The translations under genes were made by a program, and so were the position numbers. The notes beneath the pieces are model-generated. The model worked only from the letters and a program-made list of their open reading frames with translations, was not told the DNA's origin and did not search any database. Below, piece by piece: positions 5,473 through 12,241 of a stretch of 12,241 bases of DNA. Every line of letters starts with the position of its first letter. Within the stretch, counting starts at the first letter, position 1. This DNA comes from CACKLF01 sp002725175 (GTDB lineage: Bacteria > Pseudomonadota > Alphaproteobacteria > Rhodobacterales > Rhodobacteraceae), in NCBI GenBank assembly GCA_002725175.2, contig PBQX02000099.1, forward strand, positions 1 to 12,241, read 5' to 3'.

Positions 5473-7692
5473 ATGGAAAATGGAACTACATTGGAGGAAA
5501 GTCTTAAGGAAGCAATATCCTCACGTTATCTAACTTATGCCGTATCAACAATTGTAAATAGGGCCTTGCCAGATGCAAGAGACGGNNTAAAGCCAGTCCA
5601 TCGTAGAATACTCTACGCGATGTTTAAATTATCTCTTCTATCAAATAGCCCTTATAGGAAATGCGCAAAAATTGTTGGTGAAGTTATGGGAAATTATCAC
5701 CCCCATGGCGATAAGGCTATTTATGATGCGCTAGTCCGTTTAGCTCAGGATTTTAGTGTTCGATATACACTTATCGATGGTCAGGGTAATTTTGGTAANA
5801 TTGATGGNGACAATCCTGCAGCACAACGCTACACAGAAGCCAGATTAGATAAGGTTGGGGAGTTTCTTTTAGAGGGTATAGGTGAAGACTCTGTAGATTT
5901 TAAAGATAATTATGATGGGTCAGAAAAAGAACCTGAGGTAATGCCTGCTAGTTTCCCAAATCTTCTAGCGAATGGTGCTAGTGGTATTGCTGTGGGAATG
6001 GCTACGAATATTCCTCCTCATAACATNTCTGAACTTTCAGACGCTATGCTTAAGTTGATTAAGTCTCCAAATATCAGCGATGAAAAGTTAAATGAAATAG
6101 TTCCTGGTCCAGATTTTCCNACAGGAGGAATGGTAGTTGAAGATCCGCAAACTATTTTGGACATATATAAAACTGGAAAGGGAGCTATTAGAATTCGCGG
6201 AGAGTGGGAGGAAGAAAAGTTAGATAAAGGTGCTTGGCAGATTGTTATTACAAGTATTCCTTATCAGGTTCAGAAATCCAAGTTAATCGAAAAGATAGCA
6301 GATTTAATTACATTAAAAAAATTACCTACACTCGTAGATGTCCGTGATGAAAGTACTGAAAATTTAAGAATTATTTTGGAACCAAAGAATAGAAATGTCG
6401 ACCCTAATGCAATAATGGAAGTTTTGTTTAGATCAAGTGATTTACAGACAAGATTTAATTTTAATATGAATGTTTTAGTGGANGGTAGGACACCTCAGTT
6501 ATCTTCTTTGAAAGAATTGCTAAATATTTTCTTAGGGCATCGAAAAGAGGTATTGATTCGGCGTACTAAATTTAGAATACGGCAAATTGAAGATCGGATA
6601 GAGTTACTGAACGGTTACCTTTTAGCATACNTAAATTTAGACACTGTAATTCAGATAATCAGAAATGANGATGAGCCAAAAAGAGTTTTGCAAGAAAGGA
6701 TTAAAATTAATGAGAGACAGGCAGAGGCCATACTTAATTTGCGCTTAAGGGCNCTAAGGCGACTTGAGGAGCAAAAGATAAAAGAAGAATACAATGCTTT
6801 GAAAGAAGAACAAAAAGTAAAGGAAAGGCTTCTAAGTTCATCTGATATTCAGTGGAGTGAAATTTCTTCTCAAATAATAAATGCAAGAGATAGTTTAAAC
6901 AAATTTTCAGCAAAAGCAGATAGGCTCACAAAAATTTCAGGGGCAGTGCCTGATAACAGTCTTCAGGCTATTGAGAGTATGGTAATGGAAGAAGACGTAA
7001 CAGTATTGNTATCTCATCTGGGGTGGGTGCGTATGTCGAAAGGACATCTTTCTTCATACGGGGAACTTAAATATCGAGAAGGAGACAAGGAGAAATTTGT
7101 NATCCACGCCAAGACTACTCAAAAACTATTAATTTTNTGTACAAATGGAAGAGCTTATACAATTGAAATAGGTAATTTGCCTAGTGGGCGAGGGTTTGGA
7201 GAACCAATAAGGTTAATGGCAGATATACCNAGTGATGAGAAGATTCTGTCTGCTTTTGTATATCGATCAGGTGACAAAAGGGTTGTTGCAAGCAATGTGG
7301 GAAATGGTTTTATTGTTAGGGAAGATGATTTGCTTGCTCAAACNCGGGCAGGTAAACAGATCTTAAATCTTAGTGGTGAAAGTAAAGCAAGGACATGCAG
7401 TAAAGTAGAAGGTGACCACATAGCGTGTATATCTGAAAATAGAAAATTACTCATTTTTGAAATGAAAGAAATACCGGAAATGGGTCGAGGTAAGGGGGTA
7501 AGGCTTCAAAAATTTAAGGATGGGGGCCTTTCGGACATTAAATCTTTCGATTTAAGANATGGCCTCTCTTGGCTAGATCCCGCAAGCAGAACNCGAACTG
7601 AAGTAGATTTATCTGAATGGGTAGGTAGGCGTGCCAATGCTGGGAAAATGGCTCCACGAGGCTTTCCTAAAGACAATATCTTTAATCTATGA
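5473..7692 (+). CDS. parC: DNA topoisomerase IV subunit A
   Basis: This is the breakage-reunion subunit of topoisomerase IV, which unlinks daughter chromosomes with ParE. At 739 residues it is the usual ParC length and shorter than most GyrA. Visible features are the winged-helix HPHGD (76-80), the catalytic tyrosine Tyr120 in AAQRYTEARL, the tower and coiled-coil region (about 360-480), and a C-terminal beta-pinwheel region from about 490 that looks short and lacks an obvious GyrA box. The position equivalent to the quinolone-binding Ser80 of E. coli ParC is Lys81, and Glu84 corresponds to Asp85. The ATG start is forced by an in-frame TAA 9 nt upstream; no Shine-Dalgarno sequence is visible. 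It converges on nusB with 8 bp between the stops. Confidence 0.95.
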   Translation: MENGTTLEESLKEAISSRYLTYAVSTIVNRALPDARDXXKPVHRRILYAMFKLSLLSNSPYRKCAKIVGEVMGNYHPHGDKAIYDALVRLAQDFSVRYTLIDGQGNFGXIDXDNPAAQRYTEARLDKVGEFLLEGIGEDSVDFKDNYDGSEKEPEVMPASFPNLLANGASGIAVGMATNIPPHNXSELSDAMLKLIKSPNISDEKLNEIVPGPDFXTGGMVVEDPQTILDIYKTGKGAIRIRGEWEEEKLDKGAWQIVITSIPYQVQKSKLIEKIADLITLKKLPTLVDVRDESTENLRIILEPKNRNVDPNAIMEVLFRSSDLQTRFNFNMNVLVXGRTPQLSSLKELLNIFLGHRKEVLIRRTKFRIRQIEDRIELLNGYLLAYXNLDTVIQIIRNXDEPKRVLQERIKINERQAEAILNLRLRXLRRLEEQKIKEEYNALKEEQKVKERLLSSSDIQWSEISSQIINARDSLNKFSAKADRLTKISGAVPDNSLQAIESMVMEEDVTVLXSHLGWVRMSKGHLSSYGELKYREGDKEKFXIHAKTTQKLLIXCTNGRAYTIEIGNLPSGRGFGEPIRLMADIXSDEKILSAFVYRSGDKRVVASNVGNGFIVREDDLLAQXRAGKQILNLSGESKARTCSKVEGDHIACISENRKLLIFEMKEIPEMGRGKGVRLQKFKDGGLSDIKSFDLRXGLSWLDPASRXRTEVDLSEWVGRRANAGKMAPRGFPKDNIFNL

Positions 7693-7700
7693 TTGATTTT

Positions 7701-8159
7701 CTAGGTTATNTTCTGAGTGTAATGCTTCACTAAACTTTCCAGCACAGCATTAACAATTCCATTCTGTTTATCATTTATAGAAAATGCTTCCGATAATTTT
7801 AAATATTCATTTATTATTACCTTTTCAGGTGCGGCTTTAATTATTAATTCTGAGCTTGCTATTCGAAAAATAGCTCTAACTGTCGGATCTATCCTTGGTA
7901 GTTTCCATGTTTCCATTAAAGTTTTATTAACTAGTTTATCTATATTTTTTTGTTCAGAGACCGCCGTCTCCAGTAAATTTCTAAAATATNTAACGTTNAA
8001 ATTATTATAGTANATGCCGTCTATNTCAGTCTTTNTTCGATATTTTTCNAATTCATTTTTTGTTTCTGCTAAACTCTTTCCTGAAGCTTCCATTTGAAAT
8101 ATCGCTTGAACAGCTAATAGCCTAGATAAGGATTTTTTCTGATGTATCGAAGTTGTCAC
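7701..8159 (-). CDS. nusB: Transcription antitermination factor NusB
   Basis: This small all-helical protein binds boxA RNA with NusE (ribosomal protein S10) and promotes rRNA antitermination. It has 152 residues, typical of the family. The N-terminal SLSRLLAVQAIFQME (10-24) is the RNA-binding arginine-rich helix pattern. Later conserved parts are the region around KLPRIDPTVRAIFRIASSEL, VIINEYLKLSEAF and NGIVNAVL near the C-terminus. Eight or so residues, mostly at 37-57, are unreadable. The start is a GTG (8157-8159) with no clear ribosome site; the next in-frame ATG would delete the first helix, so GTG is preferred. It is the last gene of the nrdR-rib run, 33 bp after ribH, the usual place for nusB in this operon. 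Confidence 0.93.
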   Translation of the reverse strand: MTTSIHQKKSLSRLLAVQAIFQMEASGKSLAETKNEXEKYRXKTXIDGXYYNNXNVXYFRNLLETAVSEQKNIDKLVNKTLMETWKLPRIDPTVRAIFRIASSELIIKAAPEKVIINEYLKLSEAFSINDKQNGIVNAVLESLVKHYTQXIT

Positions 8160-8192
8160 AATCTTAGATATATAAGCTATTTGCTGTTGATT

Positions 8193-8660
8193 TCATTTTA
8201 CCATTCTATTCTGTTTTATTTCAACTAAAGTAAGGGCGGCAATTGCAGCATTGCCTCCAAAGTTTTTAAGATTNGGATCTGCTCTGGAAATCGCTTGATC
8301 ATAGTTCTCGACGTTTAAAATACCATTCCCAATACAAATACCTTTTAAACCTAATTTTGAAATAGAATTTGCACTGTTCTGGCAGACGCTTTCATAATGA
8401 GTTGTTTCTCCTCTNATTACGCATCCAAGAGCAACAAANCCAGAGAATTGATCTTTCATTAAACTTATCGCCGTTGGAATCTCAAGTGCGCCAGGAACCG
8501 TAATGTGTTTATATTTNACNCCATTATTTTTTAATATGGTTTCTGCNCCATCTCTCAATTTTCTATTTATTTCTTCATAAAAAGGAGCACTAATAATAAG
8601 AAAGTTTGTATTTTTCTCTAGCTTCAATTTTTGGTTTTTGGTGGAATTGGTTTCATTCAT
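8193..8660 (-). CDS. ribH: 6,7-Dimethyl-8-ribityllumazine synthase
   Basis: The enzyme condenses 5-amino-6-ribitylaminouracil with 3,4-dihydroxy-2-butanone 4-phosphate to lumazine, the penultimate riboflavin step. It has 155 residues, a normal length, and forms pentamers or 60-mers in the family. Visible motifs are SAPFYEEIN (24-32), TVPGALEIP (54-62), the loop GCVxRGETTHYE (79-90) containing the proposed catalytic His88, and IGNGILNVENYDQA (110-123). The first 15 residues are a polar extension before the fold. The ATG at 8660 lies inside ribB, whose TGA ends at 8653, an 8-bp overlap. GGNGG 6 nt upstream is the ribosome site, so translation is coupled to ribB. Confidence 0.96.
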   Translation of the reverse strand: MNETNSTKNQKLKLEKNTNFLIISAPFYEEINRKLRDXAETILKNNXXKYKHITVPGALEIPTAISLMKDQFSXFVALGCVXRGETTHYESVCQNSANSISKLGLKGICIGNGILNVENYDQAISRADXNLKNFGGNAAIAALTLVEIKQNRMVK

Positions 8661-9756
8661 TGTGATCCNCCAAAATGGGTATGCAGGATTCTATTTTTAG
8701 CTTGTAACCTTCTAGGCCTATGACTTTAGGGGCGGGAGAATTTGATAACAGATTAATTCTTCCTATGCCTAATTCCAGAAGAATTTGTGCTCCTATGCCA
8801 TACTGTCTAAGTATTTGCCCTCCAGAGTCATCTATGTTTTCTTGTTTTCCCATGTTTTGTAATAGAACTATTACNCCTGTTCCATTAATGGCAATTTGTT
8901 TCATTGCATTAGGGAGTAAGNCGTATCGATCTTTGTTACTTCCTAAAACGTCTTCATAGATATTTAATCCATGCATTCTAACCATAATAGGTTTTCTTGG
9001 GTCAGTTTTCCCTTTAATTAATACTATGTGCTCAACTTTACCTATTTGGTCTTCAAAGACCTTTAAAACCCACTCGCCTCCATTAACTAAATTAATTGCT
9101 GTAGAACTGATCTGACGTACCAAGTTATCATTCTTTCTTCGATAAGCAATTAAATCAGCAATAGTTCCTACCTTTAAGCCATGTTTCGCAGAAAATTTTA
9201 ACAAATCTGGCAGTCTNGCCATGGTGCCGTCGTCATTCATTATTTCACAGATAACCCCTGAAGGATTTAGTCCTGCAAGTCTTGATATGTCGATCGCAGC
9301 TTCCGTATGTCCAGCCCTTACAAGGACACCACCATCTTTTGCCTGCAAAGGAAAGACATGACCTGGTGATGAAATGTCTTGAGGTCTAGCCTTTGGGTTA
9401 ATTGCCGTTTTTATAGTTTTAGCTCTATCATGAGCTGAAATTCCTGTGGTGACCCCTTCTTTAGCTTCTATGGAAATAGTAAAGGCTGTTTCATGGCGCG
9501 ATGAATTTGCATTAGCCATTAATGGAAGATTCAACTGATCTATCTTTTCGGAAGTTAGAGCTAAACAAATTAAACCCCTGCCATGAGTGGCCATAAAGTT
9601 TACCATCTCTGCGCTTATCATTTCCCCNGGTATAATTAAATCCCCTTCGTTTTCTCTGTCCTCCTGGTCAACCAATATAAACATTTTTCCATTTTTCGCG
9701 TCTGCGATAACTTCTTCTATTGGAGAAATTAGATTAGAAACTTTTTCCTTTTCCAT
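8653..9756 (-). CDS. ribB: 3,4-Dihydroxy-2-butanone 4-phosphate synthase with degenerate GTP cyclohydrolase II-like domain
   Basis: The N-terminal domain (about 10-207) converts ribulose 5-phosphate to dihydroxybutanone phosphate. Its motifs are intact: DRENEGDL (33-40), HGRGLIC (58-64), TGISAHDRAKTI (104-115), SPGHVFPL (130-137), RAGHTEAAID (147-156) and CEIMNDDGTM (170-179). The C-terminal part (about 210-360) resembles GTP cyclohydrolase II: it keeps VRMHG (259-263) and RQYGIGAQILLELGI (317-331). It has no zinc-binding cysteine cluster, where HGLNIYEDVLGSNKDRY stands at 262-278, and the usual catalytic RGIG-type stretch is gone too. It therefore probably lacks cyclohydrolase activity, like the RibBX-type proteins described in other proteobacteria. 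At 367 residues it is shorter than full RibBA (about 400). AAGGA lies 5 nt before the ATG, and ribE ends 2 bp upstream. Confidence 0.95.
   Translation of the reverse strand: MEKEKVSNLISPIEEVIADAKNGKMFILVDQEDRENEGDLIIXGEMISAEMVNFMATHGRGLICLALTSEKIDQLNLPLMANANSSRHETAFTISIEAKEGVTTGISAHDRAKTIKTAINPKARPQDISSPGHVFPLQAKDGGVLVRAGHTEAAIDISRLAGLNPSGVICEIMNDDGTMXRLPDLLKFSAKHGLKVGTIADLIAYRRKNDNLVRQISSTAINLVNGGEWVLKVFEDQIGKVEHIVLIKGKTDPRKPIMVRMHGLNIYEDVLGSNKDRYXLLPNAMKQIAINGTXVIVLLQNMGKQENIDDSGGQILRQYGIGAQILLELGIGRINLLSNSPAPKVIGLEGYKLKIESCIPILXDHNE
8667..8671 (-). promoter_or_regulatory. ribH: Ribosome binding site of ribH inside ribB
   Basis: The - strand reads GGNGG, most likely GGAGG, 6 nt before the ribH ATG and within the last codons of ribB. 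It supports the ATG at 8660 over the ATG four bases further in (8656), which is out of frame. Confidence 0.6.
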
Positions 9757-9758
9757 CT

Positions 9759-10376
9759 TTATCCTTTGAAATGTAAAATCTGTGAAACATATCTTGCCAA
9801 AATATCTACTTCTATATTTAGCTGTTGACCGATTTTAATTCCTTTCCAATTAGTTATATCGATTGTGTGAGGAATAAGGTTTATAGTCAGCCAATCATCC
9901 CCAACTTCATTTACCGTCAAAGACGTGCCGTTTAGGGTTACAGAGCCTTTTTTTGCAATATATTGTTTTAAATTCTTTGGCACAGAAATTTTAAGGGAAT
10001 ATGAATTTTTTCCTTCATTGATTTCTCTAAGGGTTGCCGTGNCATCTACATGNCCAGTTACTATGTGTCCACCTAGTTCATCGCCAACTTTTAAGGATCT
10101 CTCAAGATTNATTTCCTTACCATGAATCCAAGGAGAAATCTCACAGTTAATATTNGTTAGGTTTCTTGTTTCATCAGAAACGTCGACTTCAAACCAAGTA
10201 GTATTCTCCTGAGTCTTTCCTTTGCTTGAAACTGTTAGGCAAATACCATCACAGCAAATTGACGCCCCTATGTCGATTTCGTTAACATTGAAACTACAGG
10301 CTAATCTAAAGGACTTTCCATCAGAGTTATTTGGTTCAATAATTTTTCCAGTTTCTTCTATAATTCCCGTAAACAT
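9759..10376 (-). CDS. ribE: Riboflavin synthase, alpha chain
   Basis: The enzyme dismutates two lumazine molecules to riboflavin and the ribitylaminouracil precursor (the gene is called ribC in E. coli). Its 205 residues contain the family's two similar barrels: repeat 1 at about 1-98 and repeat 2 at about 99-197. Hallmarks are the N-terminal MFTGIIEETG, CCDGICLTVS (41-50) in repeat 1 matched by LNGTSLTVNEV (148-158) in repeat 2, NLERSLKVGDELGGHIVT (90-107) at the junction, and a C-terminal helix for trimerisation (VDILARYVSQIL). Four residues are unreadable. The gap to ribD is 5 bp and to ribB 2 bp. There is no clear ribosome site, so translation probably relies on coupling to ribD. Confidence 0.96.
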   Translation of the reverse strand: MFTGIIEETGKIIEPNNSDGKSFRLACSFNVNEIDIGASICCDGICLTVSSKGKTQENTTWFEVDVSDETRNLXNINCEISPWIHGKEXNLERSLKVGDELGGHIVTXHVDXTATLREINEGKNSYSLKISVPKNLKQYIAKKGSVTLNGTSLTVNEVGDDWLTINLIPHTIDITNWKGIKIGQQLNIEVDILARYVSQILHFKG

Positions 10377-10381
10377 AGCTA

Positions 10382-11500
10382 TTAGCCACTTTCTAAATTG
10401 TCAGACTTTTTAATCCACGATACCATCAGGTCATTACCATATTTTCTAGTTTCCTCAATGAAAAAGTGAGGGTAATCTTCTATAAATATTTTCTCACCTT
10501 TTAGTTTGGAAATGCCTGAGATTCCAGAACTGCCGAATATTCTGCCAGAATAGAAAATAATTATTCTATCTAATAGGTTTTCATTAAGAAGGGATGCCGA
10601 TAACTTAGCTCCACCTTCCACTAGAAGATTTGATATTCCCATAGAACCTAGCTGATATAAAACAGCATTCAAATCCAGAGAGTTTTCTGTGCTCTTAACT
10701 TGAATTAAATTTGCCCCTGCTTTTTCCCAGTCAGACCAGTTTTTCTTACCCTTATAGCCAGTAAATATAATCGTTTTTTGTGATTTCAGTGTATCAAAAA
10801 TTTTGCCTTCTGGTAGGATCTTACAGTCAGAGGATAGCAAAACTCTTATGGGTTGGTTGTTTCTGCCAAAATTCTCTCTTATGCTTAGTTCGGGGTTGTC
10901 TTCTATAAAAGTCTTGCTTCCGACCATAATTGCATCATTTCTATATCTCAATAACTGGGTTTTCCTGCGAGATTCTATTCCACTTATCCATTTACTTTTT
11001 CCGGAGTTTAGAGCTATTTTTCCATCAAGACTCGATGCAAGTTTCAAAGTGACAAAGGGTTTTCCTGTCAAAATTTTCTTTGAAAACCCCTCAATAATTC
11101 TTTTCGCTTTTTCATTATTTTCTGTGTCTATAAAGACTTCAACTCCTGAATTTTTTAAAATTTTAAAACCTTTGCCATTGACTACTGGGTTTGGATCCAT
11201 AATTGGAGAAACAACTTTTGCGACTCCAGCTTCTGCTAATATACGCGCGCATGAAGGTGTTGCACCTTCATGGGAACATGGCTCCATAGTTACATAAACA
11301 GTACTACCTTTTATTTGATCCTTACATTTAGACATTGCATTATACTCTGCGTGAGGTCTGCCTGATTCTCCTGTTAAGCCAATGCCTATTATGTGATTAT
11401 CTTTTTCTATCAAGCACGCTACTGAGGGATTTATACCTGTATTTCCGATATTTTTTTTTGCCAAATTAATAGCAATTCTCATGAAATTTCGGTTATACAT
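10382..11500 (-). CDS. ribD: Bifunctional riboflavin deaminase/reductase
   Basis: RibD performs the second and third steps of the GTP branch: deamination of diaminohydroxy-phosphoribosylaminopyrimidine, then NADPH reduction of the ribosyl side chain. It has 372 residues, a normal length. The deaminase domain (1-145) has the zinc ligands His50 with Glu52 (HAE), Cys75 and Cys84 (PCSHEGATPSC, 74-84). The reductase domain (146-365) has KLASSLDGKIAL (153-164), DAIMVGSKTFIEDNP (189-203) and LLVEGG (292-297). Positions that are histidine (42) and lysine (79) in the B. subtilis enzyme are threonine and alanine here. The alignment was done by eye, and the Thr form with GRPHAE resembles other alphaproteobacterial RibD as I recall them. 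The ATG is 3 bp after the nrdR stop with no ribosome site, so it is likely coupled to nrdR. Confidence 0.96.
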   Translation of the reverse strand: MYNRNFMRIAINLAKKNIGNTGINPSVACLIEKDNHIIGIGLTGESGRPHAEYNAMSKCKDQIKGSTVYVTMEPCSHEGATPSCARILAEAGVAKVVSPIMDPNPVVNGKGFKILKNSGVEVFIDTENNEKAKRIIEGFSKKILTGKPFVTLKLASSLDGKIALNSGKSKWISGIESRRKTQLLRYRNDAIMVGSKTFIEDNPELSIRENFGRNNQPIRVLLSSDCKILPEGKIFDTLKSQKTIIFTGYKGKKNWSDWEKAGANLIQVKSTENSLDLNAVLYQLGSMGISNLLVEGGAKLSASLLNENLLDRIIIFYSGRIFGSSGISGISKLKGEKIFIEDYPHFFIEETRKYGNDLMVSWIKKSDNLESG

Positions 11501-11503
11501 TAT

Positions 11504-11974
11504 CTATTCGTCGGAAGAACTTAATGGAGGCCTTAATTCAGCAACGAATTCTTCAAAATCGTCTGTTGTTTGAAAATTCTTATACACGCTTGCAAATCTA
11601 ACATATGCTACATTATCTATCCTAGCTAATGTTTCCATAATAATTTTTCCGATCTTTTCAGAATAAACTTCTGTTTCTCCAAGGCTCTCTAGACGCCTAA
11701 CTGTGCCAGTTATCATCTGATCTATTCGTTCTGGAGAAATAGGTCTTTTCTGCAGGGCAACTCTAACTGAACGGTCCAATTTGTCTCTATCAAAGTTTTC
11801 CCTTTTACCATTCTTCTTTACTACTACAAGGTCTCGTAATTGTACTCTTTCGTAAGTTGTAAACCTACCTCCACATGCGGGGCATGAACGCCTTCTTCTG
11901 ATAGAGACATGATCTTCGGCTGGTCTGCTATCTTTTACTTGAGTTTCAATATTTCCACAAAAAGGGCAACGCAT
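11504..11974 (-). CDS. nrdR: Transcriptional repressor NrdR
   Basis: NrdR represses ribonucleotide reductase genes when its ATP-cone domain senses a high dATP/ATP ratio. It has 156 residues. The zinc ribbon is complete with Cys3, Cys6, Cys31 and Cys34 (MRCPFCG and CPACGG), and the basic RRRR (26-29) lies between the pairs. FTTYER (38-43) leads into the ATP-cone (about 46-136), which includes VVKKNGKRENFDRDKL. The acidic tail ends SSSDE. It is the first gene of the run into ribD-ribE-ribB-ribH-nusB and lies 64 bp downstream of rpoD. The ATG has no Shine-Dalgarno sequence. NrdR sites would lie in front of nrd genes, and none is in this window. Confidence 0.97.
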   Translation of the reverse strand: MRCPFCGNIETQVKDSRPAEDHVSIRRRRSCPACGGRFTTYERVQLRDLVVVKKNGKRENFDRDKLDRSVRVALQKRPISPERIDQMITGTVRRLESLGETEVYSEKIGKIIMETLARIDNVAYVRFASVYKNFQTTDDFEEFVAELRPPLSSSDE

Positions 11975-11990
11975 AGTACAAACATAATTT

Positions 11991-12017
11991 ATTTTAAATA
12001 ATAAATACAGTGTGCAA
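11991..12017 (-). promoter_or_regulatory. Candidate promoter of the nrdR-rib-nusB run
   Basis: In the 64-bp gap after rpoD, the - strand has TTGCAC (12017-12012) and TAAAAT (11996-11991), spaced by 15 bp. This is the best -35/-10 pair there, but the spacing is short, and the start would fall near 11984, only about 10 nt before the nrdR ATG. The gap is too short for an FMN riboswitch and none is seen. Read-through from rpoD is the alternative. Confidence 0.2.
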
Positions 12018-12038
12018 AAAGTTTTTTTTTACTTTGGT

Positions 12039-12241
12039 TTATTGGTCAAGAAAACTTCTTAACTTTCGTGATCTGCTGGGGTGTTTTAATTTTCTCAAGG
12101 CCTTAGCCTCTATTTGTCTTATGCGCTCTCTAGTAACGCTAAATTGTTGACCCACTTCTTCTAGAGTGTGATCAGTATTTACCCCTATACCAAATCTCAT
12201 ACGGAGCACGCGCTCTTCTCTAGGTGTGAGGCTAGCTAATA
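12039..12241 (-). CDS. rpoD: RNA polymerase sigma factor RpoD, C-terminal fragment
   Basis: The last 66 codons and the TAA stop are present; the rest lies beyond the window edge. The visible peptide is sigma-70 region 4. LTPREERVLRMRFGIG (visible 4-19) begins region 4, and the region 4.2 helix-turn-helix follows with TLEEVGQQFSVTRERIRQIE (25-44), which contacts the -35 element, then AKALRKLKHP. The ending in SRSRKLRSFLDQ is typical of primary sigma factors of proteobacteria. Identity as the primary factor rather than an RpoH/RpoS relative is supported by the near-consensus region 4.2, although the diagnostic regions 1 and 2 are not visible. Confidence 0.92.
   Translation of the reverse strand, partial: LASLTPREERVLRMRFGIGVNTDHTLEEVGQQFSVTRERIRQIEAKALRKLKHPSRSRKLRSFLDQ

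Noticed and set aside
12015..12036. A- and T-rich inverted repeat after rpoD (AAAGT/ACTTT with an A8 loop) as terminator
   Set aside because: The stem is 5 bp and almost all A-T, and the tail after it is only TTG, so it would not be stable.

Overview
The window is AT-rich, tightly packed chromosomal sequence. It most likely comes from an alphaproteobacterium with a streamlined, possibly marine, genome. This rests on gene content and order: nrdR-ribD-ribE-ribB-ribH-nusB in one run, and a small HIG1-type membrane protein, a PduO-type adenosyltransferase and etfB-etfA in another. Intergenic gaps are short and the longest is 186 bp. No RNA genes, insertion sequences, CRISPR arrays or phage genes were seen. 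About 90 single-base N calls are scattered over the first 10.15 kb and none occur afterwards, so the sequence looks like a consensus or metagenomic assembly of mixed quality.

Layout. Bases 1-153 hold the 3' end of a PhzF-family gene on the + strand, which overlaps the 3' end of a complete ATP-type PEP carboxykinase gene (pckA, - strand) by 12 bp. Upstream of pckA is a 186-bp gap with three inverted repeats. Then, all on the - strand and listed in transcription order, come an SDR oxidoreductase (5425-4580), a HIG1-type two-helix membrane protein (4505-4305), cob(I)alamin adenosyltransferase (4304-3729), etfB (3625-2867) and etfA (2862-1936). parC (topoisomerase IV subunit A) at 5473-7692 is the only complete + strand gene. 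It diverges from the SDR gene and converges on nusB with 8 bp between the stops. From 11974 down to 7701 the - strand carries nrdR, ribD, ribE, ribB (with a degenerate GTP cyclohydrolase II-like tail), ribH and nusB, nearly all touching or overlapping. The window ends in the C-terminal region 4 of the primary sigma factor RpoD.

How the genes work together. ribD, ribB, ribE and ribH supply every riboflavin step except GTP cyclohydrolase II. The C-terminal domain of RibB that would normally do that step lacks its zinc cysteines, so a separate ribA is expected elsewhere. Riboflavin-derived FAD is the cofactor of the EtfAB electron carrier. The adenosyltransferase makes adenosylcobalamin for B12 enzymes such as methylmalonyl-CoA mutase, and PckA opens gluconeogenesis from oxaloacetate. 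Together these fit a heterotroph that oxidises fatty or organic acids. nrdR (ribonucleotide reductase repressor), nusB (rRNA antitermination), parC and rpoD are housekeeping genes.

I found no convincing novel system. The points most worth a second look are the degenerate RibB tail, the cluster of inverted repeats in front of pckA, the abrupt end of N calls at 10155, and the compact convergent gene ends.
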